Assembly: GCA_024397935.1 (NCBI GenBank)
Contig: CP073743.1
Span: 1,612,001 to 1,676,000 of the forward strand
Direction of reading: 5' to 3'
DNA from: a bacterium SCSIO 12844
Lineage (GTDB): Bacteria; Pseudomonadota; Gammaproteobacteria; Francisellales; Francisellaceae
Length of the DNA stretch: 64,000 bases
In this document: piece by piece, positions 1-9,234 of the stretch
Numbering within the stretch: position 1 is the stretch's first letter
How the letters are laid out: each line of letters opens with the position of its first letter
Translations under genes and position numbers: made by a program
Notes under the pieces: model-generated
Told to the model about the DNA's origin: nothing
The model's database searches: none
The model's input: the letters and a program-made list of their open reading frames with translations, nothing else

Positions 1-956
1 ATACGATTGCAATTATTGGCTATGGTGTTCAAGGGCCAGCACAAGCATTAAATTTAAGAGATAATGGATTTAACGTCATTGTTGGGCAACGAAAAAATTC
101 ACACTCTTGGCAAAAAGCATTAGCTGATGGTTGGGTTGAAGGAGAGTCTCTATTTGAAGTTGATGAAGCAACTAAAAAAGGTACGGTTGTTTGCAACCTA
201 CTTTCAGATGCAGGTCAAATTACTCAGTGGGATGCAATGAAACAACATTTAACAAAAGGTAAGCTTTTAATGTTTTCTCACGGATTTGCAGTTACTTATA
301 AAGATAAAACTAAGATTGTACCACCTAGTGATGTCGATGTTGCTTTGGTAGCCCCTAAAGGTTCTGGTCGTAGTGTTCGGTCATTATTTCTTAAAAATAA
401 AGGTATTAATTCTAGTTATGCTATATTTCAAGATGCAACATCAAATGCAGTTGAAAAGACCTTAGCTTATGGAATTGGTGTTGGTTCTGGCTATCTATTT
501 GAAACGACATTTGAAAAAGAAGTCTATAGTGATTTAGCAGGTGAGCGTGGTGTATTAATGGGCGCTTTAGCAGGCCTTATTGAAGCACAATATGAAGTTT
601 TACGTGCCAATGGTCATTCGCCAAGTGAAGCGTTTAATGAGACGGTTGAAGAATTAACACAATCTCTTGTACCTCTAGTTGGTGAAAATGGAATGGACTG
701 GATGTATGCCAATTGTTCAACTACGGCTCAGCGAGGTGCATTAGACTGGGCGCCTAAATTTAAAGATGCAACTTATGATGTATTTAATGAACTTTATTGT
801 GAGGTGAAAAATGGTAATGAAGCACAAAGAACAATTGAGAAAAACTCTCAAGAAAACTATCGTTCTGAATTACAGAAAGAGTTGGATGAAATGCACAATA
901 AAGAAATCTGGCAAGCAGGGAGAACAGTTAGAAGCCTACGTCCAGAAAATGAATAA
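1..956 (+). CDS. ilvC: Ketol-acid reductoisomerase, 5' end outside window
   Basis: Converts acetolactate or acetohydroxybutyrate to the dihydroxy acid using NADPH and Mg2+, in valine and isoleucine synthesis. The frame is open from the first bases; 317 residues are visible. The Rossmann loop IIGYGVQGPAQ lies at the very start, so only a short N-terminus is missing. The metal-binding helix reads SDLAGERGVLMG and the knotted domain contains NGHSPSEAFNETVEE and MDWMYANCSTTAQRGALDW. These stretches, and the ending TVRSLRPENE, look closer to yeast Ilv5 and Bacteroidetes enzymes than to E. coli IlvC (recalled comparison, not aligned). It is first in a same-strand run with the ThrC-like gene and ilvD, 36 bp before the next gene. 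Confidence 0.96.
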   Translation, partial: TIAIIGYGVQGPAQALNLRDNGFNVIVGQRKNSHSWQKALADGWVEGESLFEVDEATKKGTVVCNLLSDAGQITQWDAMKQHLTKGKLLMFSHGFAVTYKDKTKIVPPSDVDVALVAPKGSGRSVRSLFLKNKGINSSYAIFQDATSNAVEKTLAYGIGVGSGYLFETTFEKEVYSDLAGERGVLMGALAGLIEAQYEVLRANGHSPSEAFNETVEELTQSLVPLVGENGMDWMYANCSTTAQRGALDWAPKFKDATYDVFNELYCEVKNGNEAQRTIEKNSQENYRSELQKELDEMHNKEIWQAGRTVRSLRPENE

Positions 957-992
957 ATAATAATAAAATAATAAAAATAAGGTAAGTTTGCT

Positions 993-2786
993 ATGTATCA
1001 TTTAATCGATTTTAATACCAAAGAAAAAGTAACGACAGATGATTTTGTTTTTGCAGGTGAAGATTCACCCTGGCAAGTTGAAATGGATCTTCAAGCGATT
1101 AAGCAACAAATTAACTTAGATTACTTTATCAATGCACAACCTTGTTTATCTAAGTATTTACCTTTAATGCCGATTAAGCATCATGCTAATTTTGTCTCAT
1201 TAAGAGAAACAGCAACACCATTACTTAAAAGTAAGGTTATTGGTAAACAATTGGGTATTGATTTATATTTTAAAGTCGAAGGTAAAAATCCAACAGGATC
1301 ATTTAAAGACAGAGGTTCAGCTGTTGATATTACGTTAGCAAAAGAGATGGGTGCAAAAGGGATTGTTTTAGCATCAACTGGTAATATGGCAGCATCTTGT
1401 TCATGTTATGCAGCAGCAGCAAATATGCCTTGTTTTATCGTTGTACCTGAAGGGGTATCAATGTCAAAGCTTGCACAAGTAATCTCTTTCGGTGGTAAAA
1501 TTATTCAAATTAAAGGTACCTATAATGATGCAGCAGACTTAGCTTATAACATTGCAAAGTCAAGAAAGTTTTATTTAGCCGGTGATTATGCATTTAGGGT
1601 TGAAGGGCAAAAAACAGCCGCATTTGAAATCATTGACCAATTATTATTTCAGGTGCCAGATGAAGTGGTGGTGCCTGTTGGCTGTGGTACTAATATTACA
1701 GCCTATAAAAAAGGTTTTGATGAATATAATGCACTTGGACTAATCAATCACTTCCCAAAACTGACAGGTGTGCAGGCAACAGGTGCTAACTCACTTGTGA
1801 AGGCGTTTAAAGATAATAAAAGATCAATTACTGCGCTGGATTATGTTGATACGATTGCAACGGCTATTTCTGTACCTTATCCAATTGATGGGGATAAGGC
1901 ATTAGATGCAATTTATCAAACGAAAGGTAATGCAGTAGAAGTAACAGATATAGATATGCTTAAGGCTCAATATGAGCTATCAACTTTAGAAGGTTTATTT
2001 GTTGAAAGTGCATCAGCTGCGACGGTTGCTTATCTATATAAACAATTTGAAAATAGTACTTTAGAGCCAGGTAAAAAGATTATATGTGTCTTATCTGGTG
2101 ATGGTTTAAAAGATCCAAATGTTGTTTTAAAATCTGCAATTCAACCACCGGTTATTTATCCAAATGAGTCGGATTTTGATCAATTATATGATAGCCAATT
2201 TTTTGATAATAAGAGTATGCTATTTGTTGAAAAAGATTTAGTTGTTTTTGAGCAAGTACCGAATCTTTTAGAAATAAAAACAAAATTATCAGAATTATTA
2301 GATGCTAATTATAGTGAACAGTTTTTAGAGAAAATTTTAAAACATGTCAAACAATTTTTGACTAAAGGTAAAGCAATTACTATCTCTGATTTACAAGATA
2401 TTGTTCAAGATGCAAGAGAGATGACTAAAGATAACAGTAATGAAAGTCAGTTAACAATCGAGTCATTTAATGTAACAACCGCACAAGATAAAATATCTAA
2501 AGCAGAAGTCACTGTAAAAGTTGGACAACAGTTATATTATGCTTCTCACGAGGGTGTTGGGCCTGTTGATGCAACTATTTGTGCATTAGCAAGGGCTTGT
2601 CCGAGTGAAGTTTCTTATAAATTAACGGATTATAAAGTACAAATTAGAGGCGAAGGTAGTGATGCTGTCGTTTATGTTGAATTAAAAATGTTAAAAGATG
2701 GTTATCACGTTATGGGTAAAGCAATTTCACCTGATATTATTCAAGCATCAGTTGAAGCGTTTGTTGAAGCTTATAATAGCCATTAA
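993..2786 (+). CDS. Threonine-synthase-like PLP enzyme fused to a LeuA-type regulatory domain
   Basis: 597 aa. Residues about 60-400 are a fold-type II PLP enzyme of the threonine synthase type: FKVEGKNPTGSFKDRG carries the PLP lysine K105, followed by LASTGNMAAS and the glycine-rich VPVGCGTN. A linker of about 80 residues leads to a tail (about 500-597) with SHEGVGPVDATICAL, LTDYKVQIRGEGSDAVVYVE and SPDIIQASVEAFVEAYN. This is the pattern of the C-terminal dimerisation and allosteric domain of 2-isopropylmalate synthase and citramalate synthase (PF08502 type). The position between ilvC and ilvD suggests that it supplies 2-oxobutyrate from threonine (threonine deaminase role) or makes threonine, under feedback by a branched-chain end product. 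The enzyme class is clear; the substrate and effector are inference. Confidence 0.88.
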   Translation: MYHLIDFNTKEKVTTDDFVFAGEDSPWQVEMDLQAIKQQINLDYFINAQPCLSKYLPLMPIKHHANFVSLRETATPLLKSKVIGKQLGIDLYFKVEGKNPTGSFKDRGSAVDITLAKEMGAKGIVLASTGNMAASCSCYAAAANMPCFIVVPEGVSMSKLAQVISFGGKIIQIKGTYNDAADLAYNIAKSRKFYLAGDYAFRVEGQKTAAFEIIDQLLFQVPDEVVVPVGCGTNITAYKKGFDEYNALGLINHFPKLTGVQATGANSLVKAFKDNKRSITALDYVDTIATAISVPYPIDGDKALDAIYQTKGNAVEVTDIDMLKAQYELSTLEGLFVESASAATVAYLYKQFENSTLEPGKKIICVLSGDGLKDPNVVLKSAIQPPVIYPNESDFDQLYDSQFFDNKSMLFVEKDLVVFEQVPNLLEIKTKLSELLDANYSEQFLEKILKHVKQFLTKGKAITISDLQDIVQDAREMTKDNSNESQLTIESFNVTTAQDKISKAEVTVKVGQQLYYASHEGVGPVDATICALARACPSEVSYKLTDYKVQIRGEGSDAVVYVELKMLKDGYHVMGKAISPDIIQASVEAFVEAYNSH

Positions 2787-2802
2787 ATAGAGAGTTATAA
2801 AA

Positions 2803-4479
2803 ATGAGTCAATTAAATAAATACAGCCAAACATTAACACAAGATAAAACACAGGGTGCTTCACAAGCAATGTTATATGGCACAGGCCTGTCAGAATCAGA
2901 TATGCAAAAGCCTCAAATTGGTATTGCTAGTGTTTGGTATGAAGGTAATACTTGTAATATGCATTTAAATCATTTAGCACAATATACAAAAGAAGGTGTT
3001 GAAAAAAATGATTTAGTTGGTATGCGATTTAATACCATTGGTGTTAGTGATGGTATTTCTATGGGTACAGATGGTATGAGCTATTCATTACAGTCAAGAG
3101 ATTTAATTGCCGATTCAATCGAAACGGTTATGGCAGCACATTGGTATGATGGTCTAGTTGCCATTCCTGGCTGTGATAAAAATATGCCAGGCTGTATGAT
3201 TGCTTTAGGACGATTAAATCGACCTGGATTTGTGATTTATGGTGGTACGATTCAGGCTGGAGCTGTTAGAGGAAAGCCTGTCGATATTGTCAATGCATTT
3301 CAAAGTTATGGTGCTTGTTTAGCTGGTATGATTTCAGAAGATGAACGTAAAGAAACCATCAAAAAAGCTTGTCCTGGTGCTGGTGCTTGTGGTGGTATGT
3401 ATACGGCAAATACGATGGCTTGTGCGATTGAAGCAATGGGTATGAGCTTACCGTTTAGTTCTTCAACACCAGCAGTTGACCCAAAAAAGCTAGAAGAATG
3501 TCAAAATGCAGGTAGTGTGATTGAAAATCTTTTAGAGCTCGATTTAAAACCAAGTGATATCATGACTAAAAAAGCATTTGAAAATGCAATTGTTGTTATT
3601 ATGGCGATGGGTGGTTCAACAAATGCGGTATTACATTTAATTGCTATTGCGCATTCAGTTGGTGTGAAATTAACATTAGCTGATTTTCAAAAAGTAAGCG
3701 ATAAAGTACCTTTATTAGCGGATTTTAAACCTAGTGGTCAATATGTTATGGCCGATTTACATGCCATTGGTGGAACACCGGCGGTAATGAAATATTTATT
3801 AAAAGAAGGTTTATTACATGGAGATTGTTTAACCGTAACGGGTAAAACGTTAGCTGAAAATTTAGAGTCAGTTGCTGACTTACCTAAAGATAATCCAATT
3901 ATTCGCCCATTAAATAATCCATTAAAACGAACGGGGCATTTACAGGTTTTAACTGGTAATGTTGCTGAGAAAGGCTCTGTCGCTAAAATCACAGGTAAAG
4001 AAGGAGAAGTTTTTACAGGTAAAGCGAAAACATTTAACTGTGAAGAAGCCATGGTTGAAGCGGTAATGCAAGGAAAAATTACCAAAGGTGATGTTATTGT
4101 TATCCGTTATGAAGGCCCAAAAGGCGGCCCTGGTATGCCGGAGATGTTAAAACCAACATCATTAATAATGGGGGCGGGCTTAGGTAAAGATGTTGCTTTA
4201 ATTACCGATGGTCGTTTTTCTGGTGGTTCTCATGGGTTTATTGTTGGTCACATTGCGCCTGAAGCACAAGTAGGGGGTGTTATTGCTTTAATTGAAGATG
4301 GTGATCAAATTACTATCGATGCGATTAGTAATCGTATTGATGTTGATCTAACTGAAGCGGAGTTAAATACTCGTAGAGAAAATTGGCAGCCACCAGAATT
4401 AAAAGCAGAAAAAGGAACGTTAAAAAAATATATTAACCTTGTCTCATCTGCTTCAGAAGGTTGTGTGACGGATGGGTAA
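2803..4479 (+). CDS. ilvD: Dihydroxy-acid dehydratase
   Basis: 558 aa, full length for the family. It dehydrates dihydroxyisovalerate and dihydroxymethylvalerate to the 2-oxo acids, using an Fe-S cluster and Mg2+. Cluster cysteines are seen in [11 protein letters not shown] and in [16 protein letters not shown]-terminal family motifs include [13 protein letters not shown] and [13 protein letters not shown]. It starts 16 bp after the ThrC-LeuA gene and is probably co-transcribed with it and ilvC. The 3' end is followed after about 20 bp by the convergent ankyrin gene, with no clear terminator hairpin. Confidence 0.97.
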   Translation: MSQLNKYSQTLTQDKTQGASQAMLYGTGLSESDMQKPQIGIASVWYEGNTCNMHLNHLAQYTKEGVEKNDLVGMRFNTIGVSDGISMGTDGMSYSLQSRDLIADSIETVMAAHWYDGLVAIPGCDKNMPGCMIALGRLNRPGFVIYGGTIQAGAVRGKPVDIVNAFQSYGACLAGMISEDERKETIKKACPGAGACGGMYTANTMACAIEAMGMSLPFSSSTPAVDPKKLEECQNAGSVIENLLELDLKPSDIMTKKAFENAIVVIMAMGGSTNAVLHLIAIAHSVGVKLTLADFQKVSDKVPLLADFKPSGQYVMADLHAIGGTPAVMKYLLKEGLLHGDCLTVTGKTLAENLESVADLPKDNPIIRPLNNPLKRTGHLQVLTGNVAEKGSVAKITGKEGEVFTGKAKTFNCEEAMVEAVMQGKITKGDVIVIRYEGPKGGPGMPEMLKPTSLIMGAGLGKDVALITDGRFSGGSHGFIVGHIAPEAQVGGVIALIEDGDQITIDAISNRIDVDLTEAELNTRRENWQPPELKAEKGTLKKYINLVSSASEGCVTDG

Positions 4480-4500
4480 TTTATATGTATAAATATTTTA

Positions 4501-5232
4501 TTAAATTTCTATATTATAAGATATTTTTTCTTCATCTTCATAATAATCGCCATTCATCAATTGAGGAGGCTCAGAAGAGTCTGTTGCATTTTTTATTAGA
4601 GGGCCTTCAAGCATTCTTGCCTCATGATAGTCAAATTTACATTGGTTAAGAAAATCTATTTTTGTTTGATCGCCTGTAGCTAAAACTATATCTTCTGGAG
4701 TTACTCCATTATTATTTTTAGTATCAGTACTAACACCAGCCATAATAAGTGTCTGTATCATTTCATTGTGCCAGTTATTGACTGCAACATGGAGAAGATT
4801 ATTATTATATGTATCTTTACAATCATTATAAAATATTTGATTGTCTATTAAAAGTTGAATAAATGGAGTATTATTATACTTTGCATAATTAATCATCGTT
4901 TCTTCTGATATAGTAAAACCATGTTGGAAAAGTATTTTTGCTGATTCATTAAAACCACTTATAACAGCATAATGTAACATGCTGTTTTTCCTAAAGTTAT
5001 TATCTTTGTTAAGTAGTAATAGTTCTTGTGAAACTGTAGGAAGGTTATTTATTACTGCACTTTCAGTTAGAAGAAAAGCATTATTAGCATCAGTTTGATT
5101 AATAGATAGAATAAAACTTCTTTGATTCTTAATTAATATTTCATCAATGATAGCAATTTTATCATCACGCTCAAGAGAATTAAATTCCTCAATATTTTCA
5201 TTCGCTATAATTTTTAAAAGATGTTCTTTCAT
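4501..5232 (-). CDS. Ankyrin-repeat protein, effector-like
   Basis: 243 aa, no signal peptide or membrane segment. At least two ankyrin-type units are readable: NSMLHYAVISGFNESAKILF followed by QHGF, and NNLLHVAVNNWHNEMIQTLI followed by MAGVSTDTKNNNGVTPED; weaker repeats precede them. The last 40 residues are acidic and unstructured. Ankyrin proteins of this size mediate protein-protein contacts and are frequent among effectors of intracellular gammaproteobacteria; a host role here is inference. The ATG is preceded, at 5236-5244, by AGGGTTGTA instead of a purine-rich ribosome site, a leader shared with other effector-like genes in this window. It is convergent with ilvD. Confidence 0.75.
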   Translation of the reverse strand: MKEHLLKIIANENIEEFNSLERDDKIAIIDEILIKNQRSFILSINQTDANNAFLLTESAVINNLPTVSQELLLLNKDNNFRKNSMLHYAVISGFNESAKILFQHGFTISEETMINYAKYNNTPFIQLLIDNQIFYNDCKDTYNNNLLHVAVNNWHNEMIQTLIMAGVSTDTKNNNGVTPEDIVLATGDQTKIDFLNQCKFDYHEARMLEGPLIKNATDSSEPPQLMNGDYYEDEEKISYNIEI

Positions 5233-5235
5233 TTA

Positions 5236-5244
5236 TACAACCCT
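5236..5244 (-). promoter_or_regulatory. AGGGTTGYA leader motif before ankyrin gene
   Basis: On the minus strand AGGGTTGTA lies 3 bases before the ATG of the ankyrin gene. The same motif, with C for T, sits directly before the papain-like genes starting at 8254 (minus) and 45780 (plus) and the FAD oxidoreductase at 37931. Function is unknown. Confidence 0.4.
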
Positions 5245-5365
5245 AACTGATGATTTAAGTAGCCAATTATTATATACAGATTATGATTATATATTTATTC
5301 TTTTTAATATTTTTAAAATAAAATTATTATAAACAGAGTGTTAATTTTATCTAAAATTAGATCAC

Positions 5366-7261
5366 TTATGCTCGATAATCAATCCGCTGACTAATAAGTG
5401 TTTTAATACATTGATTATCTGCAAGTGTTGTTGTATCGCCTAGTTGATCTTCTTCAAAGTGAGCAATTTTTCGTAAAATACGTCGCATAATTTTACCAGA
5501 ACGAGTCTTAGGTAGGTTATCTGTAAATTGGATATGTGAGATAATTGCAATTGGTCCATAAGTTTGACGTACCCATTGTCTTATTTCGCTTTCAAGGTTC
5601 TCACTTATATTAGTATCTTCAGTCAAGGTAATAAATGCATAGATTGTTTGACCTTTAATAGAGTCAGGAATACCAATAATAGCAGCTTCAGCAACATTTT
5701 TGTGTGCAACTAAAGCGCTTTCAATTTCAGCAGTCCCAAGTCGATGGCCAGCAATACTAATAACATCATCTAAGCGGCCAGTAATCCAAATGTTATTATC
5801 TTCATCACGCCAGGCACCATCAGCTGGAAAATAAAATCCTTGGTAAGGTTTAAGGTAAGTTTCCATAAAACGTTGGTGATCACCGTATATGGTTCGCATC
5901 ATGCCAGGCCATGGTTGTTTAATGGCTAATGCACCATAATCATGTGCTTGCATAGCACCTTTAATTTCAAAGCCTGTATTTTTATCTAAAATTACAGCAT
6001 CAATACCTAAAAATGCTTGCATAGCAGAACCAGGTACTTGCGGATAATCAGAACATGGCGTTATCATAATACCACCAGTTTCGGTTTGCCACCAAGTATC
6101 AACAACTGGGCATTTTTCATTGCCAATATGTTTAAAATACCATTGCCAAGCTTCTGGGTTAATCGGTTCTCCAACAGTGCCTAAAATACGTAATGAATTT
6201 CGGTGTGTATTGCCTAATACATTTTCAGCTCCCTGTGCCATAAAGCTGCGAATTGCTGTTGGTGCGGTATAGAAGATATTAACATTGTATTGATCAATAA
6301 TATCAAACCAGCGACTGCAAGTAGGGTAGGCGGGCGTCCCTTCAAACATTAATGTTGTTGCGCCATTAGCTAGTGGTCCATAAATAACATAGGAATGACC
6401 GGTAATCCAACCAATATCTGCGGTACACCAGTAAATGTCATTATCTTTTAGATCAAAAATTTCTCTATGAGTTAATGATGCGTATAAAAGATAGCCCGCT
6501 GTTGTATGTAAAACACCTTTAGGCTTACCAGTTGAGCCTGATGTATACAGTATAAATAATGGGTCTTCAGCATTCATAATTTCAGGTTCAAAGGTTAATT
6601 TATCACTAGATTGCTTTAGCTGATGATAGTCATAATCATGATTTTCAACCCAATGAATATCATTCTGTGCATGACGAACAACAAGTACTTTTTCTATCTT
6701 AGTTTCATGATCAATTGCTTGATCAATATTTTCTTTTAAGTTAAGTAATTTTCCACCACGGAATGTGCCATCTGCTGTAATAATTAAATGACAGTCACAA
6801 TCAATTAAACGTTGTTTAATTGATTCAGGCGAGAACCCAGCGAAAATAACTGAGTGAACTGCACCAATACGGCTACAGGCAAGCATGGCAAAAGTAGCTT
6901 CTGGTATCATTGGTAAATAGATACAAACACGATCACCTTTTTTAACACCAAGTTCTCTTAATACATGACTAAATTGACAAACTTCTTCATACAATTGACG
7001 ATAGGTAAATGTGCGTTTATGTTTTGGGTTATCTCCCTCCCAGATGATTGCTATTTTTTCAGGATGAGTTTCAAGATGTCGGTCAATACAGTTATAACTA
7101 ACATTTAAGCTACCTTCTTCAAACCATTTAATATTACCCTGTTCAAAGCTACCAGAAGTAACCGTATTAAAAGGACTAAACCAATCTAACTTTTCAGCTT
7201 CATTACGCCAAAAAATCTCGTTATCTGTAATTGAATTTTGATAATTTTTTAACCAATCCAT
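5366..7261 (-). CDS. acsA: Acetyl-CoA synthetase (AMP-forming)
   Basis: 631 aa. It activates acetate to acetyl-CoA through acetyl-AMP. The P-loop-like AMP motif LYTSGSTGKPKGVLHTTAGY, the WWQTETGG motif, WITGRLDDVISIAGHRLGTAE and the C-terminal PKTRSGKIMRRILRKIA (catalytic and acetylation-site lysine region) are all present. The N-terminal ACAS segment is also there. The ATG at 7261 is preceded by TAGGAG at a good distance. The length is slightly below the usual 650 but no domain is missing. It stands alone between two effector-like genes. Confidence 0.96.
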   Translation of the reverse strand: MDWLKNYQNSITDNEIFWRNEAEKLDWFSPFNTVTSGSFEQGNIKWFEEGSLNVSYNCIDRHLETHPEKIAIIWEGDNPKHKRTFTYRQLYEEVCQFSHVLRELGVKKGDRVCIYLPMIPEATFAMLACSRIGAVHSVIFAGFSPESIKQRLIDCDCHLIITADGTFRGGKLLNLKENIDQAIDHETKIEKVLVVRHAQNDIHWVENHDYDYHQLKQSSDKLTFEPEIMNAEDPLFILYTSGSTGKPKGVLHTTAGYLLYASLTHREIFDLKDNDIYWCTADIGWITGHSYVIYGPLANGATTLMFEGTPAYPTCSRWFDIIDQYNVNIFYTAPTAIRSFMAQGAENVLGNTHRNSLRILGTVGEPINPEAWQWYFKHIGNEKCPVVDTWWQTETGGIMITPCSDYPQVPGSAMQAFLGIDAVILDKNTGFEIKGAMQAHDYGALAIKQPWPGMMRTIYGDHQRFMETYLKPYQGFYFPADGAWRDEDNNIWITGRLDDVISIAGHRLGTAEIESALVAHKNVAEAAIIGIPDSIKGQTIYAFITLTEDTNISENLESEIRQWVRQTYGPIAIISHIQFTDNLPKTRSGKIMRRILRKIAHFEEDQLGDTTTLADNQCIKTLISQRIDYRA

Positions 7262-7411
7262 TTAGTATATCTCCTAAGGATTTATCCATCTAATTATGGT
7301 TATAGCATATTTTTTAGGTGGATTATATTGTAAGTTAATATGAAATCTATAGTTATTTTTAATTAAGTATCTTATTCGTATGAATATTCATTTAGTCAGA
7401 GTTTGATAATA

Positions 7412-8254
7412 TTAGAGTATAGGGCAACAATTTGTTGGATTAAATTTTGGGTCTGAGTCGATATTGTGTTGCCTTAAAAAATGCATAGGAACTTCATCCT
7501 GTGGTTGGGGTTCTTGCATTGGTTCGAAAAATTCACTTACAGGTGTTATGGTGTATTGGAACTTGCCTTCCATATAAGCATCTTTTGTTGTTTGCTCAGG
7601 GTATGATTGCATAACTTGAAAATCAATTTCTTGAGGAGTTAATTCTTTACTTTGGAATTGAGGATCTTGTAGTTGTTCACGTAACAAATCTCTATCGTTT
7701 TCTAGTTGCTGTTGATAACTTTCTGCACCATATATCTCCAAATCTTTTTTACAAATTTCTTCACCTATTGCATAAAGAACTTCCTTATCATGGGCAATAT
7801 CATCAATTGAATTAAATTCTTTGTCAAAATCAATTACCCACTGTCCATCTGACCATGCATCAGAAGCTATAATTTGGCCTGGGTGGTCACCTAATGATAC
7901 GACTAAATGGTGAGAACCCGCTAGATTAAATACACGTGATTCAATACCTGCTCTATCCAGATTATTACATAAAAAAATAGCTTGGCTTGTACAATTAGCA
8001 TATTTACTTGGTAATGCTTTATTGTAGTATTCACTGGCAGATACGCTTGTGTTTTTAAATGCAATCTGTTGATTTTCTAAATTTGTATATTCGTGTAACT
8101 CTCTTATATTATCAGATTCAGCATAAGTGGCAAACCTGTCATGGTTGGTAACTTGTTTCATGTGCTTATCGGCAATTTCTGAACCTGTGCTACTGATAGT
8201 AAATTGATTTACAATTTCTTCTCTTTTTTGCTCTATTATGTGGTATCTTTTCAT
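7412..8254 (-). CDS. Papain-like (C58-type) protein with C-terminal CAAX-like box
   Basis: 280 aa from the ATG at 8254; the frame also stays open 13 codons further upstream. A cysteine-protease or transglutaminase-like triad is readable: C88 in SKYANCTSQAIF, H115/H116 in LAGSHHLVVSL and D132 in IIASDAW. The His-to-Asp spacing of 16 equals that in YopT. The protein ends NPTNCCPIL, so the last four residues, CPIL, form a CAAX-like box with leucine last (geranylgeranyl type) and a second cysteine before it. Some Legionella effectors use such boxes for prenylation by host enzymes. No signal peptide. It is probably a translocated effector, but no substrate can be named. The start at 8254 is favoured by the GGGTTGCA leader just upstream. 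Confidence 0.65.
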   Translation of the reverse strand: MKRYHIIEQKREEIVNQFTISSTGSEIADKHMKQVTNHDRFATYAESDNIRELHEYTNLENQQIAFKNTSVSASEYYNKALPSKYANCTSQAIFLCNNLDRAGIESRVFNLAGSHHLVVSLGDHPGQIIASDAWSDGQWVIDFDKEFNSIDDIAHDKEVLYAIGEEICKKDLEIYGAESYQQQLENDRDLLREQLQDPQFQSKELTPQEIDFQVMQSYPEQTTKDAYMEGKFQYTITPVSEFFEPMQEPQPQDEVPMHFLRQHNIDSDPKFNPTNCCPIL

Positions 8255-8262
8255 TGTTTTTA

Positions 8263-8270
8263 TGCAACCC
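8263..8270 (-). promoter_or_regulatory. GGGTTGCA leader motif before papain-like gene
   Basis: Minus-strand GGGTTGCA, 8 bases before the ATG at 8254. It is identical to the octamer before the genes at 37931 and 45780. No purine-rich ribosome site is present here, so this motif is the only obvious translation or regulatory signal. Confidence 0.4.
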
Positions 8271-8339
8271 GAGTTTATATTTCGAGTTAGCAAGAATATA
8301 ATGAATTTTTGAGAAAGTTAATAGTTTAAGTATGAGCTT

Positions 8340-9158
8340 TTATGAGCCAATCAAATAAATAAGTTTGATGCCTAAAGTATTTAATTTATAGTCAATCTCA
8401 TCAGTTTGATTTGGAATATAGGTATAAGCTGTCCATGGAATAAAAAGAAATTCACCATAATCACTACGATATGCAAATATCATACTTAGTGAAAAATAAT
8501 AACCTCTATGATTAGTTAATGTATTTGTGAAGTTTCCTAAACTATAGTCAGCATGACTTTGTAATCGATTAAAATAGATATAACCAAATAAAGTGCGTAA
8601 TGAAATAGAAATATTTTTATCATAATGCCATCTATTGATAAAGGATAAACCAGCATAACTTTGGGTAATCTTTTGCTTAATTTGATTGATATCAATAGGG
8701 CCTAATTTAATCGGTTCTTTAGTTTCACTAATTGAATAGACAAAAGTGTTGAAAATACCGGGTATAAAGCTGAAATTATTATATTTAAATTGATAACCTG
8801 TACTTGTCATAAAAGTCGTCATATAGTGATTAAGACTAGTATACTGATTGATGCCAAATTGCGTATCTTTAATATTTGATTGCCCCTTGCCAAATGTTGC
8901 ATCAATATGGCTTTGGAAAAATAAATTATTATAGTTTACTAAACCACCTAAAATACCACCAAAATAGTGTTCATGAATAGTTGAATCAGACTGAGTATCT
9001 AAAAGTGGGCTTTTTTGATCATATAGTTTCACTCCAACATCAGGTCCGACAAACCAATGAAATTGCCAAGTGTTTGCTTTTTTATCCATATTTGCAATTG
9101 AATCAATATAAAAGATAGATAATATAATTAATAGAAATATGTTCTTGGTTAGCGTCAT
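8340..9158 (-). CDS. Putative outer-membrane beta-barrel protein
   Basis: 272 aa with an N-terminal signal peptide (KNIFLLIILSIFYIDSIA). The rest alternates hydrophobic and polar residues, with many aromatic-rich strands such as YFGGILGGLVNYNNLFFQSH, YAGLSFINRWHYD and GYYFSLSMIFAYRS. It ends in a hydrophobic strand, LNTLGIKLIYLIGS. This is the profile of an OmpA-like or autotransporter-like barrel of about 8-12 strands. No specific family was recognised. It is followed 85 bp downstream by the papain-like gene on the same strand; no functional link is evident. Confidence 0.55.
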   Translation of the reverse strand: MTLTKNIFLLIILSIFYIDSIANMDKKANTWQFHWFVGPDVGVKLYDQKSPLLDTQSDSTIHEHYFGGILGGLVNYNNLFFQSHIDATFGKGQSNIKDTQFGINQYTSLNHYMTTFMTSTGYQFKYNNFSFIPGIFNTFVYSISETKEPIKLGPIDINQIKQKITQSYAGLSFINRWHYDKNISISLRTLFGYIYFNRLQSHADYSLGNFTNTLTNHRGYYFSLSMIFAYRSDYGEFLFIPWTAYTYIPNQTDEIDYKLNTLGIKLIYLIGS

Positions 9159-9234
9159 GTTTTCTAAAAGTATAAATATTGATTATTTAATTTTTATTAT
9201 ATATTTTGATGTTCATCTGGCAACTGTTTCAAAC

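Noticed and set aside
3738-4085. Minus-strand open frame inside ilvD
   Set aside because: Antisense to a well-supported gene, with no motif or ribosome site; a codon-pattern shadow.
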